In this document: one piece after another, positions 46,666-56,163 of the stretch | How the letters are laid out: every line of letters begins with the position of its first letter | Numbering within the stretch: position 1 is the stretch's first letter | Translations under genes and position numbers: made by a program | Source: Planctomycetota bacterium | GTDB taxonomy: Bacteria > Planctomycetota > UBA1135 > UBA2386 | DNA: 64,000 bases | Assembly: GCA_014192625.1 (NCBI GenBank) | Contig: BJHM01000004.1 | Span: 62,001 to 126,000, forward strand | Direction: 5' to 3' | The notes under the pieces: generated by a model | The model's input: the letters and a program-made list of their open reading frames with translations, nothing else | What the model was told of the DNA's origin: nothing | Database searches by the model: none

Positions 46666-49167
46666 TCACATCGCGGCCAGAAGTTGTTGCATCCGCAGAG
46701 CCTCGTGATCGGCGGCGCTCGCCCGGAGTAGCTGAACGGCACGCGCACCCATGCGACGCGCCTGACTGCTATGCCCAAGGCGATGTAGAATCAAAGTCGT
46801 CTGCTGGCAGCAGCCCGCGCTATCGGGGTGAGTTGCCAAAAAATCAGTCAGCGTGCGAAGTGCCGCCGCCAGATCGCCACACTGCAGCTGCAGGTTGGAG
46901 AGCAGCAGGTGACATGGCTCGTAGTCGGGTGCCAGCGCAATGGAGCGCTCAAGCAATCGGCGCGCCTGCACGGGGTCACCCTTTTGCAGCAGTGCCTGCG
47001 CGATACCCGCCAGCGACACATAGCTCGTGATGCCATCTTGGATCGGCACAACCAGCACCTGGCCGCGATAGGTAAGGCAGCGACGGTAATGCGCAATCGC
47101 TGCGTCGTTCTTGCCCGCAGCGAGCGCCAGGCCAGCAGCGAGGTAATGCAGATTTGGCGTCGGCACGAAGCGGCGCAACGCGATGTCGACGATCTCTCGT
47201 GCACGCTTATGTTGATTAGCACAGCCAAACTCCAGCGCGCAAAGTGCTGCGACCTCGCTGGCATAAGGCAACTCGCGCGGCAGCCACGGCGGCCCTTGCA
47301 CGATCAAGTCAAAACACTGCTCCAGCAAGTCCCGCGCATCCTGCCTACGGCCAGGGACTCGGCGTAGAAAGTCGCCATATTTATAGAGCGAGTAGATGTC
47401 GTTTGGATGCAGGGCCAGCTGCTTCTTGAACAACCGCTCGTTGCGTTCATTTTTGTTGCGGCTGTTCATCACCTCGTCGGTGTAGCCGTAGTGCTCAACC
47501 TCAATATCCGCTGCAGAAAGTGCGAGGCCGCGCACGTTGGCTGCAGCGACCAGCGACGGCGTAACCTGCTCGTGAATGATATTCTGATAGCCAATGTCAG
47601 GCAGATTGCGAAACAGACGAACCATCATCACGCCGACGGTTTTGCCACCGGTGAACATGTTGGAGAAGCGCAAGTGGTAGCCAGCAATGCGCGCATCGCG
47701 CACGAGCTCACGAATCTTCGCTGGCGATCCCGGAGTCAGCATCTCGTCCGCGTCGAGCACCAAGATCCAGTCGCCGGTGGCGGCGCGCAGCCCAGTGTTG
47801 CGCGGCGCGGAAAAGTCGTCGCACCAAGCCTCGTGAATCACCTTCGCGCCATACGACTGGGCAATCTCAACCGTTCGATCGGTCGAGCCAGTATCGACCA
47901 GCACAATCTCATCGACAGCATCGACTGCGTGTGCAAGGCAGTCACCGAGGAAGCGCTCTTCGTTGCGCGCGATCATGCAAAGCGTGATGCGCGGCTCGCG
48001 GTCTGAAGCTGGCGATGGTGCGATCTGCGGCACGCTGATCTTTGTCACACCAGAAACGGGATCGGCGGCGCGCTTGCCTTCGAGCAATGGCGCCCAGTGA
48101 GCCAGCATCGCTGCTGCTTCCGCTGCAAATGTGTCTCTTGCCTCGACCGCTGCCAGCGGCGAATGGAACTCGCCCTCCACCGGCTGCAGCGTCAAGGCCA
48201 GCGCTTCGAGGCGCATGTTCCATTCCTCGTACGCAATCTGCGTGTTGACGAACGCGGCGGTGATTGGTCCGGCGAGCATCACATCGTTGCGCGCGAGCAT
48301 CAGCCCAGAGAGATCCCCTGGGCAGACCCGTTCGCCGTTGTGGGCCGGAGTCGATGGCCCGGTGATCGAGCACAGCGTCATCTCGGCAAACAGTTCGCGC
48401 GATGCCATGGCTCCGGCGCGCAGGAACCAAACAAGGTCACCCTTCGATTGCACTATTGCGCGGTCAAAGCCGACTGGTTCGCACTGGCCGGCACAGCAAA
48501 TCACTTCCCAATCCGGCGGCAGGAACGCGCGCACCAAAGCCTCGGTCTGCGCCTGCAGGGCCACCTCGCCGGCACCAATCAGCACCGATCCCGATAGCTG
48601 CGGCTGCTTGGTGCAACTGAGCCAGAATCGATCCGGGGGCGGGCCATTGAGCCAGTCGAGCGGCTGAAGGCCCTGCTTTAGGGCCGCCACAGCAAACGCC
48701 GGTCCCACATCAGGCGCGGTTGCTTGCACACGCACTACGTCAACGACGTGTAAGCCTGCACCACGCACCGCAGCGAGCACGCGCTTTAGTGACAATACCT
48801 GCGACGGATCCTCGATGCTGCCGACCGGATCAAACGACCCAAAACGGCCTTCGAGTACGATGTGGAGCTGCCGCAACGATTGATTGTTTTCGATATCGAG
48901 CAGCAGCGCACCACCATTGGCGAGCTTGCTCGCAATCGCTGCAATCGCGCTCTCGACAGGCCCCATCGATTCGGTAATCGCAGCGACCACGATCGCGGCT
49001 TGCGGAACAGCAACGGCTGCCAGAGTAGCAGCCGCGCCGTCAGGGCCGGGCAGTCGCAGAATCGTTGCGCCGCTCGCAACCAGCGTTGCGAAGCTGTTCA
49101 CTAAACCGCTGAAACCGATAGGTTGATTGCCGTTGCCAGCCACGTCGTCCTTTGCCGCGAGGGACAA
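46666..49167 (-). CDS. Multi-domain GT2 glycosyltransferase with TPRs, possible flagellin glycosyltransferase
   Basis: An 833-residue protein. Residues about 10-170 read like a degenerate SAM-methyltransferase domain (ANGGALLLDIENNQSLRQLH, DVVRV); 185-385 look like a partial GT2-type fold (SKGDLVWFLRAGAM); about 395-620 is a true GT2 domain with CMIARNEERFLGDCL, VDTGSTDRTVEIA and the DxD metal site in VLDADEML; the last 210 residues are TPRs. Fusion of such domains occurs in glycosyltransferases that modify flagellin or envelope proteins. It converges on the flagellin cluster, which is the only basis for that target. The TTG start is weak; a GTG 8 codons later is an alternative. Confidence 0.82.
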   Translation of the reverse strand: MSLAAKDDVAGNGNQPIGFSGLVNSFATLVASGATILRLPGPDGAAATLAAVAVPQAAIVVAAITESMGPVESAIAAIASKLANGGALLLDIENNQSLRQLHIVLEGRFGSFDPVGSIEDPSQVLSLKRVLAAVRGAGLHVVDVVRVQATAPDVGPAFAVAALKQGLQPLDWLNGPPPDRFWLSCTKQPQLSGSVLIGAGEVALQAQTEALVRAFLPPDWEVICCAGQCEPVGFDRAIVQSKGDLVWFLRAGAMASRELFAEMTLCSITGPSTPAHNGERVCPGDLSGLMLARNDVMLAGPITAAFVNTQIAYEEWNMRLEALALTLQPVEGEFHSPLAAVEARDTFAAEAAAMLAHWAPLLEGKRAADPVSGVTKISVPQIAPSPASDREPRITLCMIARNEERFLGDCLAHAVDAVDEIVLVDTGSTDRTVEIAQSYGAKVIHEAWCDDFSAPRNTGLRAATGDWILVLDADEMLTPGSPAKIRELVRDARIAGYHLRFSNMFTGGKTVGVMMVRLFRNLPDIGYQNIIHEQVTPSLVAAANVRGLALSAADIEVEHYGYTDEVMNSRNKNERNERLFKKQLALHPNDIYSLYKYGDFLRRVPGRRQDARDLLEQCFDLIVQGPPWLPRELPYASEVAALCALEFGCANQHKRAREIVDIALRRFVPTPNLHYLAAGLALAAGKNDAAIAHYRRCLTYRGQVLVVPIQDGITSYVSLAGIAQALLQKGDPVQARRLLERSIALAPDYEPCHLLLSNLQLQCGDLAAALRTLTDFLATHPDSAGCCQQTTLILHRLGHSSQARRMGARAVQLLRASAADHEALRMQQLLAAM

Positions 49168-49240
49168 ATTGGGTCCCTTGCTCCGACGTCATCGGCATTT
49201 CTGCACCTGCAACTTCAGTCTCTGGACGATCCCCACTGCC

Positions 49241-49984
49241 GTGACCTTCAACGATCAAGAACTCAGCACTCGGCTCGCCAACACCACCCGCTTTGCGCGA
49301 CTAGTGCACGAAGCCATCTGCACCTCAACCCAGGATCTCGCTGCAGCTGATCTGCAACCTGGCCCAACGATTTATTGGGCCGACCACCAGACCTCGGGTC
49401 GCGGGCGGCAACAGCGTGTTTGGGATGACGAGGGCGACTCGGATCTGACCCTTACTTTCCGCTTTCACCTGCCACTACAAACGCCAATGGCACTGCCGGC
49501 CTGCGTGCCGCTGTGTGTGCTGCAAGCGGTCGAACCGATGGTCGGCAAAGAACTGGGCCTGAAGTGGCCCAATGACGTTTTTTGCGATGGTAAGAAGCTG
49601 GCTGGGGTGCTGATCGATTCTGATGGGCACGGCAGCTACGCGATCGGGATCGGCATCAACGTCAATCGCACACACTTCCCGCGCGAACTCGATGGTCGCG
49701 CCACTTCGCTCGCCATCGCCTGTGGCCATACTTTTGACCGTCGCTTGGTGCTGGTAGCCCTCGCCCAGTCGCTAGAAACAACACTGGTCGCATTGGCGAA
49801 TAACCAGCTGCGCACGCTCGAACAACAATTCGCAGCGCGCCTTGGCCTAACCGCACGCAACGTGCAAGTCGTGGCCGGCAGCTTGCACACCGGCACTCTA
49901 GTGAGCTTCGATTTTGAACGCCTCACGCTTGACGGCGGGCGCAGCGTGCCCATCGGTCTTGTGCAATCGATCCGCGCAATCTGA
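49241..49984 (+). CDS. birA: Biotin--[acetyl-CoA-carboxylase] ligase
   Basis: About 247 residues, started at a GTG at 49241; the frame extends to 49127 but overlaps the divergent glycosyltransferase. Motifs are SGRGRQQR for biotinyl-AMP binding, LGLKWPNDVFCDGKKLAGVL, and a C-terminal SH3-like beta barrel (LVSFDFERLTLDGG). It attaches biotin to carboxylase carrier proteins. There is no N-terminal HTH, so this is the class I form without repressor function. Confidence 0.92.
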   Translation: MTFNDQELSTRLANTTRFARLVHEAICTSTQDLAAADLQPGPTIYWADHQTSGRGRQQRVWDDEGDSDLTLTFRFHLPLQTPMALPACVPLCVLQAVEPMVGKELGLKWPNDVFCDGKKLAGVLIDSDGHGSYAIGIGINVNRTHFPRELDGRATSLAIACGHTFDRRLVLVALAQSLETTLVALANNQLRTLEQQFAARLGLTARNVQVVAGSLHTGTLVSFDFERLTLDGGRSVPIGLVQSIRAI

Positions 49985-50004
49985 CACCCAACAACCAACG
50001 ATCA

Positions 50005-50793
50005 TCACGCAATGGGGCTGGTCAACAACGACTCCAGCATCCGCGCTTCCCACTGCACACACCGGGTTGGCGGCGGGCCACTGACCATGCGCTTCACGAG
50101 TTCCCGGTCCGACGCATCCGGCACCAGCAACGGGTAGCCCTTACCCAATAGCCAAGTGCACATCGCAAGCCAGCCCATTATGGTATTAAAATCAGGGAAC
50201 GGCGAGATCCGGATGAAGCGCCACAGGATGCGATAGCCCTGACGCAATGGATGCAGCGAGTTAAACCGGCTGGTGTTATCGCGGAATTGGTGATCTAGAT
50301 CAAAGGTGTCGAGGATCGCCGGTAATGCCGCTGGCTCCGGATGGGTTACATGCAGACCTGCATCCCATGGCGCGTCACTACGAATGGTATTGTTGCGGAA
50401 CCGCGCAATGCCACGCGTACCTACTCGGAAGATCTCCGTAAGGAACCAGCCATTTGGCATTCCGCCCCGGCTTGCGTGATCACGGATCATCTGCAGCGCG
50501 TCCGTTAGACCGTGCAGCAGTTGACTCTCTTGGGAATTGAACGGCAGCCGCTTTGCGTTGCCAGCGAAAACTTCCACCGCATCTTCGTCCCATACAGCAA
50601 AGCCACGCTGGCGGAGCAATGACGCAAGAAAATGCGGGTCCCTGGCATCCCGACGAAACAATCGGTCGTGATAGCCTTGGGCCGAAGCCAACAGCTCTTC
50701 TTCGCCAACTCGGGCGGATCCGGTGATTCGATTGGCGAGGGCCACATCTAATCGGTCCAGCAGGGACGGTGCCAATTCAGCTTTTTGGTACAT
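50005..50793 (-). CDS. Fic-fold protein with an inactivated active site
   Basis: A 262-residue protein, started at the ATG at 50793. Residues 189-223 match the core of Fic proteins in helix pattern: WRFIRISPFPDFN and then GWLAMCTWLLGKGYPLL line up with the family's VRIHPF-x-DGNGR and following helix. But the catalytic His is Ser197, the Gly after Asp201 is Phe202, and the Gly-Arg after Asn203 is Thr-Ile. ARFRNNTIR at 130 and HPEPAALPAIL at 151 fit the flap and the helix before it. Fic enzymes transfer AMP or phosphocholine to proteins; this one likely cannot. It is divergent from the AsmA-like gene by 32 bases. Confidence 0.68.
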   Translation of the reverse strand: MYQKAELAPSLLDRLDVALANRITGSARVGEEELLASAQGYHDRLFRRDARDPHFLASLLRQRGFAVWDEDAVEVFAGNAKRLPFNSQESQLLHGLTDALQMIRDHASRGGMPNGWFLTEIFRVGTRGIARFRNNTIRSDAPWDAGLHVTHPEPAALPAILDTFDLDHQFRDNTSRFNSLHPLRQGYRILWRFIRISPFPDFNTIMGWLAMCTWLLGKGYPLLVPDASDRELVKRMVSGPPPTRCVQWEARMLESLLTSPIA

Positions 50794-50825
50794 TTGGGTG
50801 CAATGAGGGTAAGGCAAAATAGCAC

Positions 50826-53687
50826 ATGCAAAATGATCGCTCTTTATCCATCTCGCGAGTCGAGCCGCGCAGATCACGGCGGCGTTTTTGGCTCGCGCTT
50901 AGCGGGCTTTCAACCATTGCTGCGGTGGCCTTGCTATCGCCCTATTGCGTTCGGTTCCCGTTTGTCCGAGCGCGAATAGAACGGGCGCTCGGCAGCCAGA
51001 TCGGGGCAAATATGCGTCTCGGTTCGATTCTTTTCGGTTGGTCCTCCGGACTCACGATCCGCGACATCGAGATAGCCAACCCGCCTTTTTTTCCTGCAGA
51101 ACAACCAATGCTGCGGCTGCATGAGCTGCATGCAGACCTTCAGTTCCTGCCACTTCTATCGGGCCGCTTCGACTTCGCAACCAAACTGCAAGGGCTCCAA
51201 CTCTCCGTGATCGAGCAAGGCGGACGCTTCAACTTCGCGTGCCTGTCACCGACTGCGAACCTTTCTGTGCCAGAGGCCTTGCCCGGCAAGTCGCCTGGCG
51301 GCGTAGCGCAGAATGCAGGCCAACCGCCGGTTGACCTGAAAGCCAGTCGCTTCGCATTTACTCTTACCGACGCCAACATCACGATCCAGCGCGACGGTCA
51401 GTTGCTTGAGTCGCTCACCAACCTCACTTGTCGCGCCAGCAAGGAGGCCGGTGAGTCGCTGCTGCAAATCGACCTCGACGGTCAGTTGGCCGCGCTACCA
51501 CAACGCCCTGCGGGCACTCTGCACGCGGCCTGCCACGGCGATCCAATCGCTCGCACCGGCGACCTAGAGTTTCGCGCGGAGGGTCTAGACCTCGCGCGCT
51601 TCCGGCCACTGCTGGAGGGGGCGCTCGCCGAAGGGGCACTTACCTCCTGCTCCGGGCGCATCGATGGCTCGTGCAGTGCGCGCATCAAGGCTGGCACTGC
51701 CGCTGCGATCACCACCAGCGGGGCGCTAAAGATCGAGCAACTGCAACTCGCGGGCGGCTTGCTACCGGGGATCCAACTGCAAATCGGTCACTTGACACTG
51801 CAACCAAAGATCGAGTTCACCACTGACGCAGCAAAGCATAGTCCCAGGCTTTCTCTGGCAGCCGGCGGTGGGGCTCAAAGCCTCGGCCTCGCCAATGGGG
51901 ACCTGCAAGGCAAACTCGTAGGGCTGCGCCTCACGCTCGACATCGGCAAGCCAGATAGTGCTCGCGTGAGCGACCCTTCGGCACCAACGGCAAGCCACAC
52001 GACCAGCGCAACGCGCGCAGCCAATGAGTCCCTTGCCGACCTGCCGTTGAGCCTCGACATCCAAATCAGCGACTCCGAAATCCAACTGCTCCGCCTTCTA
52101 GAACCTGTCGAAATCGTGCGCGTCAACAGCGCCCACATCGTGAAAGCCTTTGATGCCACGCTCGTTCGCATCGACCTCGATGGCAGCCTGGCTGCGTTGC
52201 CAGGCCTTCCCGCAGCGATCTTCAATGGCCAGTGCACGGTGGACACGGGTGCCAATATCGCCGACCTCCAACTGACCACCACGGGACTCGAGCTCGCGCG
52301 TGTGCGACCGTTCGTCGATCGCGCTTTCAAACCAGGCGACCGCACCGAACTGACCGGGTTGGTCACTGGCACCTGCGCAGTGCATCTTGTTGATTTACAC
52401 GAGCCGGTTGCCACCGTGCGCGGGGTGTTCGATGTTTCGCGCCCCCACTTAGCAGGCGCCTTGGTGCGCGGCATGAACGTCACGGCTGCGCACTGGCATG
52501 TCGAACCCAATTTTACGTGGCACACAAGTGATGCCGCCGCGCTGCCCGTATTGGCCAGCGACTTCACGCTCGATCTCGGCTGCGTGCAGCTGCACCCGCT
52601 CGACGCAACGGCATTGACGACAGAGCTCGCAGGCAAGGCAGGCATTGGCTTTGCCGTGGTCGCCGATCTCGATTCCCTCGCCAGCTTTGGCGGTCCAATC
52701 CCATCGATCTTGAGTGGCACTCGCGGACGCGTAAGCGGCGCAGTGGCGATCGCCTTGAACAACGGCGCATTGCCGCCGGTGGCCGAACTGCTCAACGCCT
52801 TCACCGCCGATCTTCGCGTCGAGAGTGGGCCACTCTCGCACTCGGGCTTTGTGCTGCATGAACTCGACATGAACGTATCGCTGCGCAACAGCACAGCGAC
52901 CGTGCGGACGACTCGCAGCACACAACTCAACCATGGCCCGTTGGTGATCTCCGCAGCGACAACGCTTTCCAATCCGGCCGCCGCCAACCTCGACATCACC
53001 TTGGCATGGCAGAACGGGAAGGTCGCCGGCGAAACCGCCCAGCTACTGCGCTACCTCGTGCCATTGCTCGCTGGCATCGATGCCAAAGCTGCGAATTTTG
53101 CTGCGGACATGGACCTTTCCGTCACCTTGCACGGCCCGCTGCAAAAACTAGCGGGCGAGAACTGGCTGCAATATCTCAACCATTGGTCCGGCACGGGCGA
53201 GTTTTCGCTGCGTGATGGCAAAGTGGTCCCCGCGCCAGCACTACAAGGACTGATGCAACCACTTGGCTCACTACTCGGACCAAAGGTTTCGCTCGGCGAC
53301 AACGGGACACTGGCACTCGATGTGATCACTAGCAAGTTTTCACTTCACCAGGGCGCGCTCGAAAATAAGGCAATGAATTGGATCAACAAGGGCCGCGCGA
53401 TCGGGCTGTCCGGCAAAGTTGCGCTCGACGGCACCGTCGAACTGCTGCTCGACTTGCTGCCGCTGCTACAAGCTCACAAAGACGGCGCAAGAATCGCGCA
53501 GGCGCTCGCCAACCAAAATCTCGCCGCCGGAATCGGCGGCACACTCGACGCACCGAAGCTCGCATTGCCCGAGCTCGGGAAGACCTTGCGCAACGCCTTG
53601 CTCGATCCAAATAGCGCCCTAAAGCAGGAAGCCGAAAACCTTCTGCAAAAGGGCCTGCAAGACTTGCTACATGGCAGAAAGAAGTAG
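50826..53687 (+). CDS. AsmA-like envelope protein
   Basis: A 953-residue protein with one N-terminal hydrophobic helix at about residues 20-42 and the rest in the periplasm. It has the AsmA/TamB-type beginning: after the helix come VRARIERALGSQIG, SILFGWSSGLTIRDIEIANPPFF and long beta-strand runs. The C-terminal 250 residues include DLSVTLHGPLQKLAGENW and GTLDAPKLALPELGKTL, which fit AsmA C-terminal domains. Such proteins move or anchor phospholipids between membranes. This indicates a two-membrane cell. The middle holds two diverged copies of a segment that reads GLELARVRPF and GLDLARFRPL. Confidence 0.85.
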   Translation: MQNDRSLSISRVEPRRSRRRFWLALSGLSTIAAVALLSPYCVRFPFVRARIERALGSQIGANMRLGSILFGWSSGLTIRDIEIANPPFFPAEQPMLRLHELHADLQFLPLLSGRFDFATKLQGLQLSVIEQGGRFNFACLSPTANLSVPEALPGKSPGGVAQNAGQPPVDLKASRFAFTLTDANITIQRDGQLLESLTNLTCRASKEAGESLLQIDLDGQLAALPQRPAGTLHAACHGDPIARTGDLEFRAEGLDLARFRPLLEGALAEGALTSCSGRIDGSCSARIKAGTAAAITTSGALKIEQLQLAGGLLPGIQLQIGHLTLQPKIEFTTDAAKHSPRLSLAAGGGAQSLGLANGDLQGKLVGLRLTLDIGKPDSARVSDPSAPTASHTTSATRAANESLADLPLSLDIQISDSEIQLLRLLEPVEIVRVNSAHIVKAFDATLVRIDLDGSLAALPGLPAAIFNGQCTVDTGANIADLQLTTTGLELARVRPFVDRAFKPGDRTELTGLVTGTCAVHLVDLHEPVATVRGVFDVSRPHLAGALVRGMNVTAAHWHVEPNFTWHTSDAAALPVLASDFTLDLGCVQLHPLDATALTTELAGKAGIGFAVVADLDSLASFGGPIPSILSGTRGRVSGAVAIALNNGALPPVAELLNAFTADLRVESGPLSHSGFVLHELDMNVSLRNSTATVRTTRSTQLNHGPLVISAATTLSNPAAANLDITLAWQNGKVAGETAQLLRYLVPLLAGIDAKAANFAADMDLSVTLHGPLQKLAGENWLQYLNHWSGTGEFSLRDGKVVPAPALQGLMQPLGSLLGPKVSLGDNGTLALDVITSKFSLHQGALENKAMNWINKGRAIGLSGKVALDGTVELLLDLLPLLQAHKDGARIAQALANQNLAAGIGGTLDAPKLALPELGKTLRNALLDPNSALKQEAENLLQKGLQDLLHGRKK

Positions 53688-53856
53688 CGATCAAACCCGT
53701 TGGGCGCGGAACTGTGCCCATATCGAAAACGCCCGATGCCGTGGCTGTTTGATGCTCGCAGCTTATGAAGTTGCCTGAGGCTCTAACGACCCTCAAGCAA
53801 ACCGAAGTCCTGTGACGAAAAACTATCTCGGTCTGCTCGGCTCTCGTGGCCAACTA

Positions 53857-55881
53857 ATGAACTTACCCATCCGCAATGTTTCACTGATAGCGCTCGCTCT
53901 TGCAGTCACAGCGATCCTGATCATTCGCCTGGCGGGATCCAACGACCTAGCTGCACCTACAAAATTCAATCCGCCAGCCAACCCAGTTGCCAACGTCACG
54001 GACGAGCAGCATGACGATGATGCGCGCACCGAGCTATCCACGCGCCACGATAAACCCCAGCCCAGCGGCGAACCAACCGGCGTGGTGACGGTTACCGTGC
54101 GGTCGGAGAGCAAAGCACCACTCGCCGGCTGTCTCGTGTCACTTGGTGACGGCATCGTCGCCAAGAGTGATGCCGATGGCAGGGCTAGCTTTGAGTTGCC
54201 GCCGCAACGTGTCTGGCTCGATGTGAAACCGCCAACCGAAACCAACCTGCAGCACTTCCAGAGCAGGCTCACGATCAGCCGCGGCCTGCACAAGCAGATC
54301 GAAGTAGTGCTAATCGCAAATATAGCGCAGCAGTGGTGCCGACTGATCGACGCGGAAACCAAGCGAGCACTCGCCGGTGCCGAAGTCGTGATTCATCCCC
54401 GCGATCACTTGGTGATCACCACCGACGAACAGGGCATCGCCAAACTGCTGCTGCAGCCCGGCGACGCCTTTGCGAGCGCCGCCGCCAATGGCTACGCCGA
54501 CCGGAGCATCGCAATCGTGCCTGGACACGAGTCGTCAGCGACCGCGCTCGATGTGCCGCTCGAAGCAAGCGCGTCGATCGACATTACCTGTGTCGACGGC
54601 GAGGACCATCCGGTGGCAGAAGTGTTCGTCACCGCTCGCGCCCTCGTCAGCGACCTTTTGTGGCCACGCGGCAGTGAGAACCTCGGCACTACGCAGTGCT
54701 GGAGTGGCCGTTCCGACAGCACCGGCAAGATCGCGCTTGTCGGTTTGCCAGCGCGCACGACGGTCTACCTACAATACTCAACCCCTTCGACCGCCGCCGC
54801 GCCGCCAGCGACGAGCCTCGAACTAAAGCGCGGGTCCAATCCGCTGCGCATAGCGCTCTCCGGCGCAGGCACCATCAGCGGGCGTGTTTTGGATGCTGCT
54901 GGCGCGCCGGTCATTGGTGCCCGCGTTACTTGCCTGGCTAACTCAAACACCGAGTCACCGGCGCTGTTTCCTGAGCAAGCGATACAGGGCGAGTCCACCA
55001 TCACAGATGTTCATGGTGACTACGAACTCACACCACTGCGCGGCGGCATGTGGCTCGTCGGCCTGCACCTGTCCGAGGGTTGGACTAGCCAGTGTTTCCG
55101 CGTTGACCTGCCACCCGGCGGCGCTGCCCAACTCAACATCCGCGCGGACCGCGCACTAGCAATCGAGGGCCGCCTCGTCGGTCCCGATGGCCTGCCGATG
55201 AGCGCGTTCACGGTGCATGCTGAAAGATCTGGCATCCTGATGGCCACCGCCGTGACGGACCACAGCGGCACATTTCGCCTCGCGCCACTGCTCGCTGGCC
55301 AGTACGACGTGGCGACCGAGTTTTATGATCAACAACTCGCGCTGCCGCAAGCGCTCCAGGTTGCCGCCGGCACCATTGGCGTGATGCTGCGCGTGATGCC
55401 GGTGATCGGCTCGATAACTGGCACTGTGGAATCAGACTTGCCCAGTGGCGGCAGCGTCTGGCTATCTGGTCTTCGCCGCTCTGGCGACGAGTCCATCGAA
55501 GTTTTGTGCGATGCAGACGGTGGCTTTGCGATCAGCAACCTTCGGAGCGGCACCTGGGACTTTCACGCGCACGACACGCACGGCCAAGTGGCCCTGCGCT
55601 CAGGCATCGTGATCGAAGCGGGTCGCTCTGTGGTCGCACTTGAGCTCGAACTCATCAGGGGCGGGAACGTGCGACTGCTACATCCCGAGGCAGACACATG
55701 CATGATTCGGCGCGGCGTTGCTGCCGTTGCCAAGCAGCCGATCGAAGGTGGGTTACCGGCAGAAGCGCTCGTGCCACCGGGCAAGTCGACCGCAGTGTTT
55801 CTGCGCGGCGGCATCGAGCTATTACGCATCCCGTTCACGATCCGTGCCGGTGAAAATCTAACCATCAGCCCACCGCGCTGA
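53857..55881 (+). CDS. Anchored protein with carboxypeptidase-regulatory-like repeats
   Basis: About 674 residues. One hydrophobic helix (residues 8-26) anchors it; the start is uncertain, because the frame is open to a GTG at 53812 and neither site has a good ribosome site. The rest is a string of beta-sandwich domains of the CarboxypepD_reg/Cna-B type, with units such as GTISGRVLDAAGAPVIGARV, AIEGRLVGPDGLPMSAFTV and GVVTVTVRSESKAPLAGCLV. It should sit outside the inner membrane and bind protein or sugar. No catalytic domain is attached. Confidence 0.75.
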   Translation: MNLPIRNVSLIALALAVTAILIIRLAGSNDLAAPTKFNPPANPVANVTDEQHDDDARTELSTRHDKPQPSGEPTGVVTVTVRSESKAPLAGCLVSLGDGIVAKSDADGRASFELPPQRVWLDVKPPTETNLQHFQSRLTISRGLHKQIEVVLIANIAQQWCRLIDAETKRALAGAEVVIHPRDHLVITTDEQGIAKLLLQPGDAFASAAANGYADRSIAIVPGHESSATALDVPLEASASIDITCVDGEDHPVAEVFVTARALVSDLLWPRGSENLGTTQCWSGRSDSTGKIALVGLPARTTVYLQYSTPSTAAAPPATSLELKRGSNPLRIALSGAGTISGRVLDAAGAPVIGARVTCLANSNTESPALFPEQAIQGESTITDVHGDYELTPLRGGMWLVGLHLSEGWTSQCFRVDLPPGGAAQLNIRADRALAIEGRLVGPDGLPMSAFTVHAERSGILMATAVTDHSGTFRLAPLLAGQYDVATEFYDQQLALPQALQVAAGTIGVMLRVMPVIGSITGTVESDLPSGGSVWLSGLRRSGDESIEVLCDADGGFAISNLRSGTWDFHAHDTHGQVALRSGIVIEAGRSVVALELELIRGGNVRLLHPEADTCMIRRGVAAVAKQPIEGGLPAEALVPPGKSTAVFLRGGIELLRIPFTIRAGENLTISPPR

Positions 55882-55913
55882 TCGGGTCGAGATGCCAGAC
55901 CAAGGCGCTACGT

Positions 55914-55951
55914 CACTGCCCATTAGCTACGGCACTGCCCATTAGCTACGT
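55914..55951. repeat. Two tandem 19-bp repeats
   Basis: CACTGCCCATTAGCTACGG occurs at 55914 and again at 55933 (last base T). A third copy with two changes is at 56121 and a partial one follows it, so the fragment between them is bracketed. Confidence 0.9.
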
Positions 55952-56133
55952 ATGGCGATCGCAATCAGAATCACACGATAATCGCGGTCGTCGACGAACA
56001 GCGCGATTGCGTGCAGTATGCAGAACTGCAACCGGGCGACCTGACCGTGCACCACGAACGCACCGTGCACGGCTGCAGCGGCAACCACAGTGACCGTTGG
56101 CGCCGTGGCTACGTGCTCGGCAGTGCCCATTAG
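55927..56133 (+). pseudogene. Phytanoyl-CoA dioxygenase gene fragment
   Basis: A short open stretch codes for the C-terminal part of a PhyH-type non-heme iron dioxygenase: YAELQPGDLTVHHERTVHG then SGNHSDRWRRGYVLGSAH and a stop. It contains the distal iron-ligand His and the 2-oxoglutarate-binding Arg region but no start or N-terminal half. The stop is in the third copy of the 19-bp repeat. The frame is closed by a stop at 55924, itself inside the first repeat. It is the remnant of a lost gene. Confidence 0.7.
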
Positions 56134-56147
56134 CAACGGCAGTGCCC
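56121..56147. repeat. Third and partial fourth copy of the 19-bp repeat
   Basis: CAGTGCCCATTAGCAACGG at 56121-56139 differs from the first copy at two positions; CAGTGCCC at 56140-56147 starts a further incomplete copy. Confidence 0.75.
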
Positions 56148-56163
56148 GCGGGACGATCTTTGG

